A stretch of 64,000 nt of DNA from Allium sativum (GCA_030737875.1 CM060910.1:66596501-66660500), one strand, 5' to 3'; counted from the first letter of the stretch, positions 9,840 through 22,003 are shown. Notes: a model not told the origin generated them from the sequence alone. Numbers and translations are program-made.

Positions 9840-12490
9840 GAAGGGTTCTCCTTAATATCAATTACTTTAGTTTAATTCTAGTGTACTTTTATTTTTCAAA
9901 CGTAGTGTGGTAAACATCTAAAAAAGGTTCAATAATTTTATAATTACAGATAAACCCACTGAAAAGTTTGCCTAAAATAATGGCTTATCATGCCTTCGAA
10001 GTGGTGAAAAGACCTAATTTTTGACTTTAGTGCAGTATTTTTCAAGTTCGTACCTACACAAAGCATGATAGACAGTAGCATCGTAAATTAAAATTTATGA
10101 ATAAGGTTTTATCAAATTATCTAAAATTAACTACAGGTTTGAGCAAAAAATTTCTTCCTCCTTCAGACATCCTTAGAAATTTTGGTGCTATCTTTAGAAG
10201 TAAAGAAACAATTATGTAATTGGCGTAGAAGGTGGAAATGGTATTAAATAAACAGAGCAAAGGCAAAATATATTGTCCTTGTATATAATAAGAACAATCA
10301 AATAAATCAAGTAAACTTAGCAAAGAAGGAAAAAGAAACAACAGCGGCAATCTTTGAATGGAAATACCTGTCAAAACAGAGAAGATATAGCCTATCTACC
10401 AAAAAGAGGATTTGTTGACTGCGCAGCTGGATTGATTACGTAGTGCCGATGGGACAGTTGGAAAGTATACTTTATAATATACAATTGCACTGCATTTGTT
10501 GCTATAACTCCTATTGCAGCACATTATTCAACTGATTATGCGCGCAATGCTAATTACAAATTTAGTCACAACTGATTGTATGTCTCATGTTTACTGTATT
10601 CACATTGTACTGTCGTTAACTCTCTAAATAATTGTTCTCAGTTCATTCAGTTGTCTGTATGGAAGGAAAAGGGTCATCAATCGTAAGAAGAGAGCTAAAA
10701 AGAAGTGAATTATTTTTCTTTCCACTCCTGATAGTTGCTTAGAAGATTCTAATTTTAGATGAATCACGCGAGGAAAACAACACTGTGAAGAGGACTAAAT
10801 TGTGCATCCATAAAAGCAACACTGGCAACTCCATAGTCCACCAAAAGAGCCATTAGTTCATATGGATAAAATAGTTTTTTTTAATTAAGTTATAGATTTG
10901 TTAGTTTCAAACGTTTGTGTTTGATATTTAATTATACATTAATTGAAGACTGACTATGAAGTTCTCCTTTTTTATAAGCAATCAAAAAAATTATTTATCA
11001 ATCTACAATTTAAAAAAAAAACTAGCTATGAAGTTTAGTTAAAGGTTTAATTTGTAGTGGTTTGTAAATGTCAACAATGCCCGAGAAAAAAGTAATCTAC
11101 ATCGATATTGTTGTCGTGATTCAAACAAACATTGTTTACATCGGTAGTCATGGTGATGGAAGTGCTTCTCGTTGATATCGATTGCTTCAGTTTAATATCA
11201 TTGTATTGTATTTCTCAAACAACATGATACGTTCATTTTCCTAGAAAAGTTCGGCAATTTTATAATGTCAATAAAGGGTCTTCAATCGTAAGAAGAGAGA
11301 TAAAAAGAAGTGAATTATTCTTCTTTCCACTCCTAATAGTTTCTTAGAAGATTCTAATTTTAGATGAATCACGCGAGGAAAACAACACTGTGAAGAGGAC
11401 TAAATTGTGCATCCATAAAAGCAACACCGGCAACTCCATAGTCCACCAAAAGAGCCATTAGTTCATATGGATAAAATAGTTTTTTTTTAATTAAGTTATA
11501 GATTTGTTGGTTTCAAATGTTTGTGTTTGATATTTAATTATACATTAATTGAAGACTGACTATGAAGTTCTCCTTTTTATAATAGGAAAAAGCAATCAAA
11601 AAAATTATTTATCATTCTACAATTTAAAAAAAAAACTGGATATGTAGTTCAGTTGCAGGTTTAATTTGTAGTGGTTTGTAAATGTCAACAATGCCCGAGA
11701 GAAAAGTAATCTACATCGATATTGGTGTTGTGATTCAAACAAACATTGTTTACATCGGTAGTCATGGTGATGGAAGTTCTTCTCGTTGATATCGATTGCT
11801 TCAGTTTAATATCATTGTATTGTATTTATCAAATAGCATGATACATTCATTTTCCTAGAAAAGTTCGACAATTTTATAATGACAACAATGACTCAACGTG
11901 TCGCCGAAGTGGTTAAAAGGTCCAATTTTTGACTTCATTACAGTATTTTTCACATCCTTACCTACATAGAGCATGGTAAAGAGTATGATCATAAATTAAA
12001 ATTTAGGATAAATTTTGTATCAGATCATGTAAATTAACTTTAAGTTTGAAATGAATAATTTCTTCCTGCTTCGGACAACTTAAAGAAACAATAACAATTA
12101 TGTAATCAGCATAGAAGGTGGAAGTAGTAAAACATAAAAAGAGCAAAGGAAAACAAATTTTATTTATAATAAGCACTATTAAATAAATCACTTAAAAATA
12201 TGCAACCACGAAAAAATAGTGGTAGCATTCTGGAAGGAAAAAAAAGTTCCAAATCAGATAGAAACAATTATGTAATCAGCATAGAAGATGGAAATGGTAT
12301 ATAATAAAAAGAGCAAAGGGAAAATAATTTTTAGTTATAACAAGCACAGTCGAATAAATCAGTTAAAAATTAGGAACAAAGGTGGCAATATTTATAAGGG
12401 GAAAAACTTCAAATCAGAGAACATATAACATATATGCCAAAAAGAGGATTCATCGACCGTGCTACATGTTTGATTCTATGATCGAGGCAT
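9840..12490. repeat. Segmental repeat cluster in the Helitron interior
   Basis: Two diverged long copies are visible: 9840-10480 and 11790-12490. Both run through a CGAAGTGG/TTTTTGACTT stretch, then GAAACAATTATGTAAT, then CCAAAAAGAGGATT. A third partial copy of the GAAACAATTATGTAATCAGC piece lies at 12262-12360. The non-coding sequence looks like intron. The copies differ by many changes, so they are older than the tandem pair between them. Confidence 0.7.
10670..11880. repeat. Tandem duplication, ~607-bp unit (10670-11276 / 11277-~11880)
   Basis: The two units are nearly identical by eye. Both start GGGTC(A/T)TCAATCGTAAGAAG, include ATGAATCACGCGAGGAAAAC and AGTCCACCAAAAGAGCC, and end in the ATTTTATAATG stretch. 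Differences are scattered single bases and an 11-base indel near 11580. No reading frame is conserved between them. Confidence 0.85.
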
Positions 12491-14200
12491 GTAAAAATGG
12501 AGGATCGGGAAGAAGAAACTGGGGAAGATGATAAACAACTTGGGACATAATTCAAATTTAAGTAAAAGGAAAGAGTTGTAAGGTGATGATGGAATAAAAA
12601 AAATTAAAATAGCAGAAATGAAAGATGCGCCTACAATAATAATAAGTTGGTATTTATTAACAAATAACAGGGTCCCATTGAATCTTTTGGTATATCAAGG
12701 ATGCAACAGATGCATCTCATTTGTTCTCTTCCCAGGCCATTGTACTAATGTTTATGCTGAAACACAGGATCAAATGTTTGTAAATCAGAAAAAGATATAT
12801 ATAAGAAGTTTTCATATAAGTGATTTCATTTATCTTATGTCAATTTTCAGTCATCAAACATTTAAAAAGAAACTACATATTAGTAATAGGAAAGAAAACT
12901 CTCCAGCTTATCTATTTAGCATATGGTCTAGTCTTTTACCAACAAACATAAACTTGGTAGAAAATAATTTGTTGAGGGAAATCATGATTTATCAATAGCA
13001 CGTTAGCTTATCCTAAAATATAGTTACTGAAATTATTGTTAAAATGAACGGAAAAGAATGCAGAGTGTGAGGTGTTCATCAAAATAAAAAAGGATTTTTT
13101 TTTTTTTTTTGGGAATTTGATCATAGCAAATATATTGGATGAAAAAATTGGCAACCAATGAAACGGTTAAAAAAGCAGCTACAATATCATCAAGTGGAAA
13201 GAAATTTATCCTACTTATTTACTTAGCTAATGGTCTAGTATTTAATCAACAAACATAGGCTCAGTATAAAAGAATTTATGGAGAGAAATCAAGATTTATC
13301 TAGGGCAAAGGTAGCATATGTCAACTATATTATTGATTAGAATTTTCCTCTTTTAAAATGTTCTCCTAAATCATAGGCTACAGTGTAAGATATGTCGCAG
13401 AAAAAAATACCAACCATTCCATATCTAAAAATACGTACCAATTCATTTGTCAAAAGTTTCTGAATTCCTTACATAGCAATGAAATAAATTTAGATGAAAG
13501 AAGGATAAATTAACAAAATATCATGATGACACCTCATTCTTTTCCCAAAAAGGAATCAAACATAACGAAAAACATAACAGTAATTAAATTTATTACCATT
13601 AAATAAGACTATAATCATCAACAATCATCCTAAACTGACATATCTAAGGCACTGATCTTTCCGCCATAGGAATACACCTAATGCATGGTTTACACTGAAT
13701 ACAATTTACTAAAGGTACATAAAATCAAAAATAGAGAAGAAAGAGGAAGTAATATTTATATTTATAAAAATCCACCCATAAAATGTAAGTGGTTTGCACT
13801 GTACCTTGTTTATTTAAACAGTTCATATATTTTATGTATTTACAGTTGTTAAACCTTGAATCATCTTCAAATTTGGCATTGCAATGAACATACAGGTAGC
13901 CAATATGTACAGTAGAGGGGACAATAGGGAGAGCCAAAAGGCAACAATAGATTAATTTCTCAGCAGAGAGAGGGCTAATGTTTTGGAACAGAGGAAAATA
14001 GTGATTTGATGTAGCTATTACTACTGGTTGAAGTTAAGTAAGGTATAGTCTAAGTTGAATAAAAATATGTATGTCCCTTACAATGGATTTCATTATCTTC
14101 CAAGTAGGCACATGGTCGACACTGGCGAAAATAATTTCCTTAACTTGAATTGAACAATTCCTAAACTTACCTATTTAGTGGAAACATAGAGAAAATTAGT
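12490..14200. other. AT-rich non-coding stretch, no gene seen
   Basis: A 126-codon open stretch at 12618-12998 has no domain and AT-driven composition, so it is not called. A long T run lies at 13089-13110. The remainder looks like intron or intergenic DNA of the Helitron interior. Confidence 0.5.
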
Positions 14201-14202
14201 AC

Positions 14203-14620
14203 CTGATTCGAAGCGGCGCTTGCAGCAAAACCTGACCATGGAAGCTACCTATCTTATCTGAGAGCGACAGCCAAATTAGGGGGTCGATAGTCAAACATAA
14301 CAGAATAGCTAACTATGCCAGTGAAGGCAGAGTGGCACCGAATTGACGGCGCAAGATTTGTAAAAGGAATCGGTCTGAGCTATGGCAATAAAGATGGTGG
14401 AGAAGAGAAATTGGAGAAGATCGGGAAACGCCGACGTTGGTGTAGTGGACGCTGAGTGGAAAGGAGATCTACAAAGCCTGGTGGAGAAGGAAGGGATGGT
14501 GGCAAAAGAGAGTTTATTATTCTTCGAAGTGGAGGAAGGGGAGTTTTTTCTTTTGTACCGTAGAAAAAGGGGAGAGAGAGTAACGTATAAAAAGTGGAAA
14601 GAGAAAGAGGAGGAGTCGTT
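14203..14620 (-). other. Possible captured promoter-proximal exon (5' UTR, ATG and splice donor)
   Basis: This - strand segment is markedly more GC- and pyrimidine-rich than its surroundings. It has CT-rich leader-like sequence at 14400-14600, then ATG at 14239 in a CCATGG context. The 37-base coding stretch (MVRFCCKRRFES...) stops at CAG with a donor GTACTA at 14202. This is the form of a first exon of a plant gene. As it sits at the 5' side of the inferred - strand Helitron, gene capture is a reasonable inference. The product is unknown. Confidence 0.35.
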
Positions 14621-14894
14621 CGATTATGGTCATGGCCAGGATACAAGAGGTCACTCAAGAGTCAAGACAAGTATTCTACTATACGACGAGGATTGAAACA
14701 ATGTACACGTGTCGATTTGTGAATTTTTTGAAGAATCTGGATTTGAAAGGTCTTTGGAGAAAGATTGTGCTTTCATATAATATAATAGATGAGTGCTTTT
14801 ACGCTTCCGCTATATCCACGCTATTTCCCTGCTAGGCCTTTTTACACCTCCGCCGCTATAGAGCAGCTAAGCGCTTTAACTGCACAGGAGTTAT

Positions 14895-15401
14895 ATAAGT
14901 ATTTGTAATCAAAGATTGCGAGATCAAAGTTTTACAAAGTCTTTCTTCCAAACTGATACTGAAAAGGTGTGGGTGTAGCCCATTCAAATCGACTGGATGT
15001 GATTGTAGCCCGAAAATTAATTGGGTGTGATTGTATCCCCGAAAATCAATTGTGTCTCATTGTATTCGGAAATAGGTGAGGTGGACCTTGTAGGCTGTGA
15101 AATTAAGGATTGTAATTTGAAGATTGTTTGAAAAGAAATCCGCATTAACCCAGAGTTGTGTGGGACTGAATGTAGGGTAACTCCGAACTAATATAAAATC
15201 CTGGTGTGTTCTTTCCTTTACTACTTGTACTTTTTATTTTGCATTTGTGTATGTTTCTGTGATTGTTTCATATATGGGATTTTCATTAGTTTATAATATG
15301 TTCAAAATAAGTTCATAAAATGCATAAATTGCACTTAACACTATTCACTCCCTCTAGTGTTAAGATTGCCTTAAGATCTGTGATATGCATTTCTCAATAA
15401 T
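14895..15401 (+). repeat. 5' LTR remnant of a Sirevirus-like copia element
   Basis: The stretch has the features of Sirevirus LTR ends. There is a GGGTAACTCCGAACTAATAT piece, CTTGTAC with a T-rich tract, and CACTCCCTCTAGTGTTA shortly before a degenerate PBS. It is not alignable by eye to the 3' LTR at 19709, because one covers U5 and the other U3. The left limit is uncertain. Confidence 0.5.
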
Positions 15402-15414
15402 TAGTATCAAAGCC
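15401..15414 (+). promoter_or_regulatory. Degenerate primer-binding site
   Basis: TTAGTATCAAAGCC is the tRNA-iMet PBS (TGGTATCAGAGCC) with substitutions. It places the LTR end at about 15399. Confidence 0.55.
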
Positions 15415-15639
15415 TTGGTTTTCAAAGTATTCATAGTCTGAATTGTGAAAATTTAAAACGGCAATATTCAAAAATTATTTTACACTAGTTTAAAAATATT
15501 TATTTCGTCATTGTTTCATGGTCTGTATTTAATTATTTTGAAAAATCAAGTTTTCTTTTAAATTAATGTGTTAAATGGGAATATATGTGTTATATGGCTC
15601 TTGATGATTCGACAGTCAATGGACAAATTATGCAAATAA

Positions 15640-16015
15640 AGAAATATAAATAAATACTTGATAGTGACTTTTCAAGGCATATGACTGGAAATCCGATGAT
15701 ACTAGATAATGTAGTTTATGAAGATGGAGGAATGGTAGATTTTGGAGATAACTCAAAAGGATATGTGATAGGCATCGGAAATGTGTGTAACTCTAAAACT
15801 CCTACTATTTCTGATGTTTTGTTAGTTAGGAATTTAAAATATAACTTGCATAGCATAGTTAAGTATGTGATAAAGGTTATAAAATTAAAATTGAAAAGGA
15901 TAAGTGCTACATCGAAGATAATAATTCAAAATTTATATTTGAAGGAATTAGGCAGAAATTATTTATATCTTAAGTATGAAAATTTCAAATGACAAACTAT
16001 GCCTTTTGGCTAATA
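15640..16015 (+). pseudogene. Copia protease C-terminal part and GAG-pre-integrase
   Basis: LDSDFSRHMTGN (about 15658-15692) is a mutated protease active site; the family has LDSGCSRHMTG. It is followed by FGDNSKGYVIGIGNV and ISDVLLVRNLKYNLHSI, the usual copia protease-to-integrase linker. The frame is open from 15681 to 15989 only. Confidence 0.75.
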
Positions 16016-16990
16016 CAAGTGATTCTTGGATTTGGCATAAAAGATTTGGGCATTTAAATTTCAAACTCATTTCTAAAATTTCTAAACTAGATTTAAGAGG
16101 ATTCCCTTAAAATAAATATTATATGTGATGTCTGTTAACTATGAAAATTAAGAAAAAGTTCATTTAAATTAAAAGATGAAATTTCTACTTCAAAACTTTT
16201 AGAGTTACTTCGTATAGATTTATTTGGTCCATCTCAAATTCAATCAATAAATCATAGTAAATACGTCTTTGTTATTGTCGATGATTATTTAGATACACCA
16301 TGACTTTATTTCTCCTTAATAAAAGTGATGCTTTTGAATTATTTAAAACTTTTGCAAAAAGAATTCAAAATTTATTTTCTTTAAAAAATAAAACTATACG
16401 TAGTGACCTTGGTGGAGAATCTAAAAATGAAAAGTTTGAGAATTTCTGTATTAAAAAGGGAATTAATCATAATTTCTCTTTTTAAGAACTCCACAACAAA
16501 ACATAGTAATTGAAAGTAAAAATAGAATGATTCAAGAATATGCTAGAAATATGATTTCTAATAGTAATTTACCAAGAAATTTTTGGCCTAAAGCAGTAGT
16601 TACAACTTGTTATATATTGAATATTAATCAGACTATCAACCAATAAAACACCATACGAACTCCATTATAAGAAACCAAAAGTATCTTATTTTAGAATTTT
16701 TGGAAGCAAATGTTTTATTTTAAATACGAAAGAAAATTTGGATAAATTTGGTTCCAAATCAGATAAAGGAATTTTTATTGGATATTCAAATAAAAGTAAA
16801 TCTTAGAGAGTTTTTAATTTAAAAACTAACACTATTGAAGAAACAATGCATGTATCTTTTGATGAAAATTTTAAAGATATTGGACAAATAAATAATGAAG
16901 ATGAATTCAATAATGTAAATAATGATTCAAATGAAATAAATTATGAAATCAACCAACCTATTAAAAAAAATAGACTTTTGAAAGATCATC
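16010..16990 (+). pseudogene. Copia integrase, heavily broken
   Basis: WIWHKRFGHLNF at about 16030-16065 is the start of the zinc-binding region. TIRSDLGGES at about 16392-16425 holds the second catalytic aspartate. TPYELHYKKPKVSYFRIFGSKC (split here for length: TPYELHYKKP, then VSYFRIFGSKC) and DKGIFIGYSNKSK at 16640-16800 are the C-terminal landmarks. In-frame stops and frame changes occur throughout. Confidence 0.8.
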
Positions 16991-17084
16991 TTGTAGAAAT
17001 ATACTAGTAAACACTGAACTTTGAGTTAGAACTAGAAATTAATTAAATAAAATGAGTAATCTTTCTTTTATATCAATAATTGAA

Positions 17085-18100
17085 CCTAAAAATCCGAAGT
17101 AAGCATCATCTAATGATTCATGGATACTTGCTATGCATGAAGAACTGAATCAATTTACCAAAATTATGTATGGGAACTTTTTCCTAGACCAAAGGATAAA
17201 ACAATAATAGGAACTAAATGGAATTGTAAAAATAAAATGAATGAACTCGGTGAGGTCATTAGAAATAAGGCTTACTGTTAAGAAGAAGGAATAAACTATG
17301 ATGAAACATTTCCCCTCATAGTAAGATTATAAGCTATTAGAATTCTACTTGCTTCCGCTAATTACAATAATTTCAAATGGATATAAAAATTGCATTTTTA
17401 AATGGACTTGTTAAGATATGCTTATGTTGAACAACCCCTGCTATTTGAAGAAGAAAATTTTGCAAATCATCTTTATAAATTAAAGAAAGTTCTATATAGT
17501 CTAAAACAAGCTCCTGGAGCCTACTACGATGGACTAAGATCATATTTACTATAGTCATATTTTGAAATTGGTAAAGTAGATAATACTTTTTTACTAAAAG
17601 AAGTAAAGATGACATGCAGTTAGTACAAATCTATGTAGATGACATTATATTTGGGTCAACAAATAATGAAATGAATTAAGAATTTTCTAGGATTATGATA
17701 AAAGAATTTGAAATGATTCATATGGGTGAACTCACTTTCTTTCTAGGATTACAAATAAAACAATTGGATAATGGTTTTTTATTAATTAAGAAAATATGCT
17801 ACAGATTTATTCAGTAAATATAATATGACTAATACTAAGGGAAAACCCATTCCAATGGCAACTAATGAAGCTTTAAGCATAGATGACTCATCAAAATATG
17901 TAAATAAAAAATTATATAGGGATATGATAAGTTCACTATTGCATATAACTATGAGTAGACTAGAAATAATGCATAGCATTTTCCTTTGCGCAAGATATCA
18001 ATCTCAACCTAATGAAACTCACTTAAAAGACGTAAAATATATTCTAAGATATGTTAAACACATATTATATTTTGGATTATTTTACCTTAAAGATGATTCA
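17085..18100 (+). pseudogene. Copia reverse transcriptase, heavily broken
   Basis: The landmarks are IKIAFLNG (17384-17407), a degenerate LKQAP-type stretch at ~17500, YVDDIIFGS at 17631-17657 with the catalytic aspartates intact, and GELTFFLGLQIKQ at ~17727-17765. The segment with MSRLEIMHSIFLCARYQS follows at 17950-18005. Many stops are seen. Confidence 0.85.
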
Positions 18101-18560
18101 TTTAATTTCATATTGTGATGCTGACTATGCCGGTTGTAAATCAGACTGAAAAGCTACAGGTGGAATTTGTTATTTTTCATAATATTCTCTGGTTTTATAG
18201 TTTCGTAAAAAGTAAAATACAGTATCCTTGTCAACAACTAAAGCATAATATATCTTTGATGCTTATGCTTGTTCTCAAGTAATATATATGTAATAATCCC
18301 TAAAAGATTTTGGATTAAGCACCAATTTATTATTATAATAATAGTGTAATAAATTTATCAAAAAATCCTACTCATCATGGTAGAACAAAACATATTGATA
18401 TTAGACGTCAATTTTTTAGAGATAATGTAGGTAAAGAAAATATTTCACTATAATTCATTAAAACTGAAAATAAACTATCAGATATTTTAACTAAACCTTT
18501 GAATGAAGCAACATTTACTAAATTAAGCGGAGAACTAAGTATTCGTTCATTAACCGAAAT
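18100..18560 (+). pseudogene. Copia RNase H, broken
   Basis: DADYAGCKSD (18117-18146) is the first catalytic region, although a stop follows where R is expected. HIDIRRQFFRDN (about 18391-18426) and KLSDILTKPLNEATF (about 18474-18515) mark the C-terminal end. It ends with TAATAA at 18563. Confidence 0.8.
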
Positions 18561-18576
18561 ATAATAACTAGATATA

Positions 18577-18578
<2 letters not shown>

Positions 18579-18625
<47 letters not shown>

Positions 18626-18630
18626 ATATA
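18579..18630. repeat. (TG)n microsatellite
   Basis: The run is GTGTGTGT with a few GC interruptions (GCGCGCG) at its right end, next to the end of the copia RNase H pseudogene. Confidence 0.95.
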
Positions 18631-18639
18631 TTAAAATAT

Positions 18640-19708
18640 TAAAAGAAAAAAACAGAAAATTCTAAATTCACATAAATATGTCAACATGTACTACCCCCTA
18701 TCTCGACATGTAGCAACCAAATTTTAAAATTAAAATTCCTCCAAAATTAGTTTGTATACTTATTTAAACTCCTTGATTCAAAATTCCCTGACTCTTCACC
18801 CATTTCTCCCTGTAATAAAATTCTAAAAACCTTAATTTAATGGCCATCCCATCCAATACCAACCAAAACAACACTTTCCCCTTTCCTTTGTCCCCTTAAG
18901 GACCATTGCAGCGTACTACGCTTGAACATGTAATCAAAGTGGAAGAATCTATGAAGGATTCTTTGCAATTACTCATTGAAATCCAACAAATGCAACTATG
19001 AATGGCTAAGGAACAAGAAAAACAAGGAAAAATCATTACGAATCTACAGAAATTCCTGATGGATAATCACTTTAACCCAAACCTTTTTGAAGATGATCCG
19101 TTTAATATCCTTTTCATAACCCGACCGATGAAGAAGAAGAAGAACAAAACGATCGAGTCATATGCGTAGGCGAAGTGTGTTTTTGATAAGGATGGTAATG
19201 TAATTTAACAAAAAGGAGAATTTTGCCTTTATTATCCAAATTGTCCAATTCGCAAATCACCCATTGTCAAAAACACTCATTATACAGATTACATGTATTC
19301 AAAAATGTTTGTTGTATAATTTAACTATATTTATAAATGTTCAATTGTATAATTACGTACTCATTGCTTGGTATCATATGTAAAGTGACAATATAATAAA
19401 GTTTAGTTGAATTATATTACCTTCATTTAGTCTTGGTATAACTAATATTAGTAGTACCATAGTTTTAAGTGGAGTATTAGAGTCATTTTTAGTATAAGTT
19501 AAGTCATATACTAGATTAAGGTGAAGTATTATAACAATATAATTTTTATTGATGACAAAAGGGGAGAATTATAAAACATGGCTTAGATTAAGGGAGAGTT
19601 AGTAGTTTTAGAAGGAGTTGTTGAAGATAGGAGGAGTAATTGAAGTCTCAAGACATCAGGTAAGTATATTTTATAAACAAAGGTTGTCATCATAAAAAAG
19701 ACGGAGAT
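18640..19708 (+). other. Copia spacer with remnant reading frame, then polypurine tract
   Basis: From ATGGCCATCCCATCC (18840) a broken frame reads like a hydrophilic coiled-coil-rich protein (KVEESMKDSLQLLIEIQQMQ), then an acidic/lysine-rich segment near 19130. Sireviruses often carry an extra frame at this place, but I see no membrane anchor or other diagnostic domain. A purine tract AAAAAAGACGGAGAT (19694-19708) lies directly before the 3' LTR, and another (AAAAGGGGAGAA) at 19556-19567. Confidence 0.5.
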
Positions 19709-20210
19709 TGTTAGGGACTGAGATGATGATGGTTTTGATGACACATACCTTGTTTTAACTATTATTATTACTATTAAATATACACTAACACCATTTTCAA
19801 GAGATATATATATGTGTGTGTAGGATATATATGTAGATATTAATATTGAAGACTGCATAGTTTAAAGATTCAAGATTACAAAGAAGAAGAGTTCCAGATT
19901 GAAGACTCATGAGAAACAAGAGCTAAAGAGTTCAAGAAATCAAGATAAGTAATAGGGTCTAGAATTTTTGTTAGAACTCTGTAATAGCACTTAAATGCTT
20001 ATTCCATTTTCTCACCATTTTAACCCTATAATATTTTCAAATATATATCTTTTAATATTTAAATTTATTTCTTGAATTTTAAATCTAACTACTAATTTAA
20101 ATATTTTTGTTTTTCTTACTTATATTTTATTTTTAATTATATGTGTTTACTTAAGTTTTACTATTATTATTTTCGTATATTCATATCTATAACTTAAAAT
20201 TTTGTTAGAG
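19709..20210 (+). repeat. 3' LTR of the copia element (partial)
   Basis: It starts TGTTAGGGACTGAG followed by GGTTTTGATGACA. It is paralogous over about 450 bp to 6084-6490 plus 6659-6690, and preserves the site that is empty of the SINE-like insertion. The right end is not defined. Confidence 0.7.
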
Positions 20211-20560
20211 AATTCTAAAATTTATTTTTCCAATATAGCTTGAGAATTTAAATTTTAAGTCTTGAAATTTAATTGTTTGTTAAAGTTAAGCGATGTTAAC
20301 GTTTTAAAAAAAATTTGATATCTATTATTAGAGTATTATAAATTTGATTTTTATTTTAACTTGAGATTTTTATTCATAATTTGATTTAGTTTGAAATGGA
20401 AAAAAAATGGTGTTTACACTTTAAAAATATTTGTTTAATATGGCTGAAGCATTTTTAGTCAGCCACTTGTTTGAATTAGAAGGAAAAAATTCAACACTTC
20501 TATTTAACTATCTGGAATAATCAACACTTGTCATCTCTCAAATTTTTCTCATCGTTCCCT
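20211..20560. other. AT-rich sequence, no gene seen
   Basis: T-rich, low-complexity DNA between the copia LTR and a GC-richer exon-like stretch. No reading frame or repeat end is recognised. Confidence 0.4.
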
Positions 20561-20570
20561 GTTTCTTTAA

Positions 20571-20991
20571 TCTTACCGTTCCCATTCCAGTAGATCTGTT
20601 CTTACCCCTACAACTCTTCTTTTACCAAATTTTATTTTCCTCAATTCGAAATGAATTTCCATGGCCACTCCAAAGAAGCCCGTCCGTTCACCACCGCCTA
20701 CCTCCAGATACGCATCGTGCTCCAAGACCTTATGTGAGCAACACTGACCATCCGAACCTCTTCGAAGCACCGTCCTCCATTACCGCAAGCCGCCATTCGT
20801 CACCCAGTTACCAGCGCCAATCGCCAAAGCCACCGTTAGGGCTGCCGTCACCCCATCTTCTGCCGGTAGCCGCTGACCTCGACAAACCAATGATCTCAAT
20901 CCACTCCTCCCTCCGCAACTCGACGTTGATCCTGAGCTTTCATCTCCGCTACCACCTCTCTTCCTTGAGCCTTCGCTGCTACAGTTCAAGG
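20571..20991 (+). other. Candidate first exon of an unrecognised gene
   Basis: The stretch is GC-rich against its AT-rich neighbours and ends in a consensus splice donor, TTCAAG|GTGAGT, at 20991/20992. The longest frame ending there starts at ATG 20734 and is S/P/H-rich (MSNTDHPNLFEAPSSITASR...), with no recognised domain. Upstream ATGs at 20652 and 20660 (MATPKKPVRSPPPTS) run into stops. It could be the leader of a spliced gene or a decayed fragment. Confidence 0.3.
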
Positions 20992-21412
20992 TGAGTTCGT
21001 TACTCACGATTCAACCTTTTTTTTCAAGTATGATAACTTCAAGAGTACATTGTACTTGCTAATCTTTGTTGCTTTGCCAGTCGATATGGATTGTTGCCCA
21101 CTGTTAGATTTTTTTTTTTTACTTGCTTTTGACCCTTAGATTCATGACTACTTCAAATAATGGGTTACCGGAATCTTTGAACATATGGTTGGTGCTATGA
21201 TTGCCTTGCTGATTCTTTGGCACCACGTTGGGCCTTTACTATGACTTAAATTAGCTGTACTCATTATTCTCGGCTTATACATGCTTGTGTTCATTCAAAT
21301 CCAACGATCGCTAAGCAATTTTATATATTATATCTTTGGGTATTTCTGGTTAGAACAGGTCAACCTGGGTCCTTACATTGATTCAGTTTTATATGTATAT
21401 TAACATTAAACC

Positions 21413-21435
21413 TTATATATATATGTATATATATG

Positions 21436-21519
<84 letters not shown>
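21413..21519. repeat. (AT)n microsatellite
   Basis: About 105 bp of ATATAT with occasional GTATAT, able to fold back on itself. The short Y/I repeat frames across it are artefacts. Confidence 0.95.
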
Positions 21520-21520
<1 letters not shown>

Positions 21521-22003
21521 TCGGCTGTAGACATGTTAAAAATATATATACCTCACCCTTTTCACCTTCGTATGGACTATTGTTTAAAGATAAGAAATGG
21601 ACCAATATATACATTCAGGTCTGTAGAAAACTTGTCGTTGTAGGGTTTCCATTCCTCTAAGATAAATGGATGTTACACCTCGTGGTACGTTGAAAGGCCT
21701 GTTTTGCGCAGTATATATATACTTTAACTTTGCACAATGCTAGTTCCTCTATCACACACACGTATGTTTTGCTTATATACAATGAATGTTGGCTTGTGTG
21801 TAAATATGGATGTGCATGCTCTGTCTTACTACTTGAAATGCCCCATGCTTTGAATGACTATATATACACTGATTTGGCTTTGTTTAGCTCACACATACAA
21901 ATATATATATTTGAAATTTGTAAACTAGTGTTAAGTTAGGGTCGACTATTTTATTTTGGTTTCTATTGAAGTTGTTTTACTTGAACAAAGATTAATCCTG
22001 ACT

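Larger units (their letters stand above)
7617..14694 (-). mobile_element. Probable Helitron, about 7.1 kb, 3' end at the left
   Basis: Read on the - strand, the left end is TGCGTAGCACGGGTTCGCAC followed by CTAG. That is a GC-rich stem-loop just before CTAG, the hallmark 3' end of plant Helitrons, followed by T of an A/T target. At the right, the - strand begins TCCTCGTCGTATAGTAGAA after an A, an acceptable TC 5' end. No Rep/helicase gene is visible, so it would be non-autonomous. The 3' end is fairly convincing; the 5' end is a best guess, because only TC and the A flank support it. Confidence 0.45.
15402..20210 (+). mobile_element. Decayed Ty1/copia retrotransposon (Sirevirus-like), gag deleted
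   Basis: Copia order is present: protease, GAG-pre-integrase, integrase, RT, RNase H, spacer, PPT, 3' LTR. Only about 240 bp separate the PBS from the protease, so gag is missing. Dozens of stops show long decay. The long tract between RNase H and the 3' LTR and the GTTTTGATGACA LTR start are Sirevirus traits. Confidence 0.8.

Noticed and set aside
12618..12998. 126-codon open stretch
   Set aside because: AT-driven composition, no recognised domain, no codon bias, surrounded by repeat DNA.
18840..19190. Sirevirus envelope-like gene
   Set aside because: The position fits, but I see no signal peptide, transmembrane helix or other diagnostic feature, and the frame has stops.
21360..21660. Tyr/Ile repeat proteins
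   Set aside because: They are translations of the (AT)n microsatellite.
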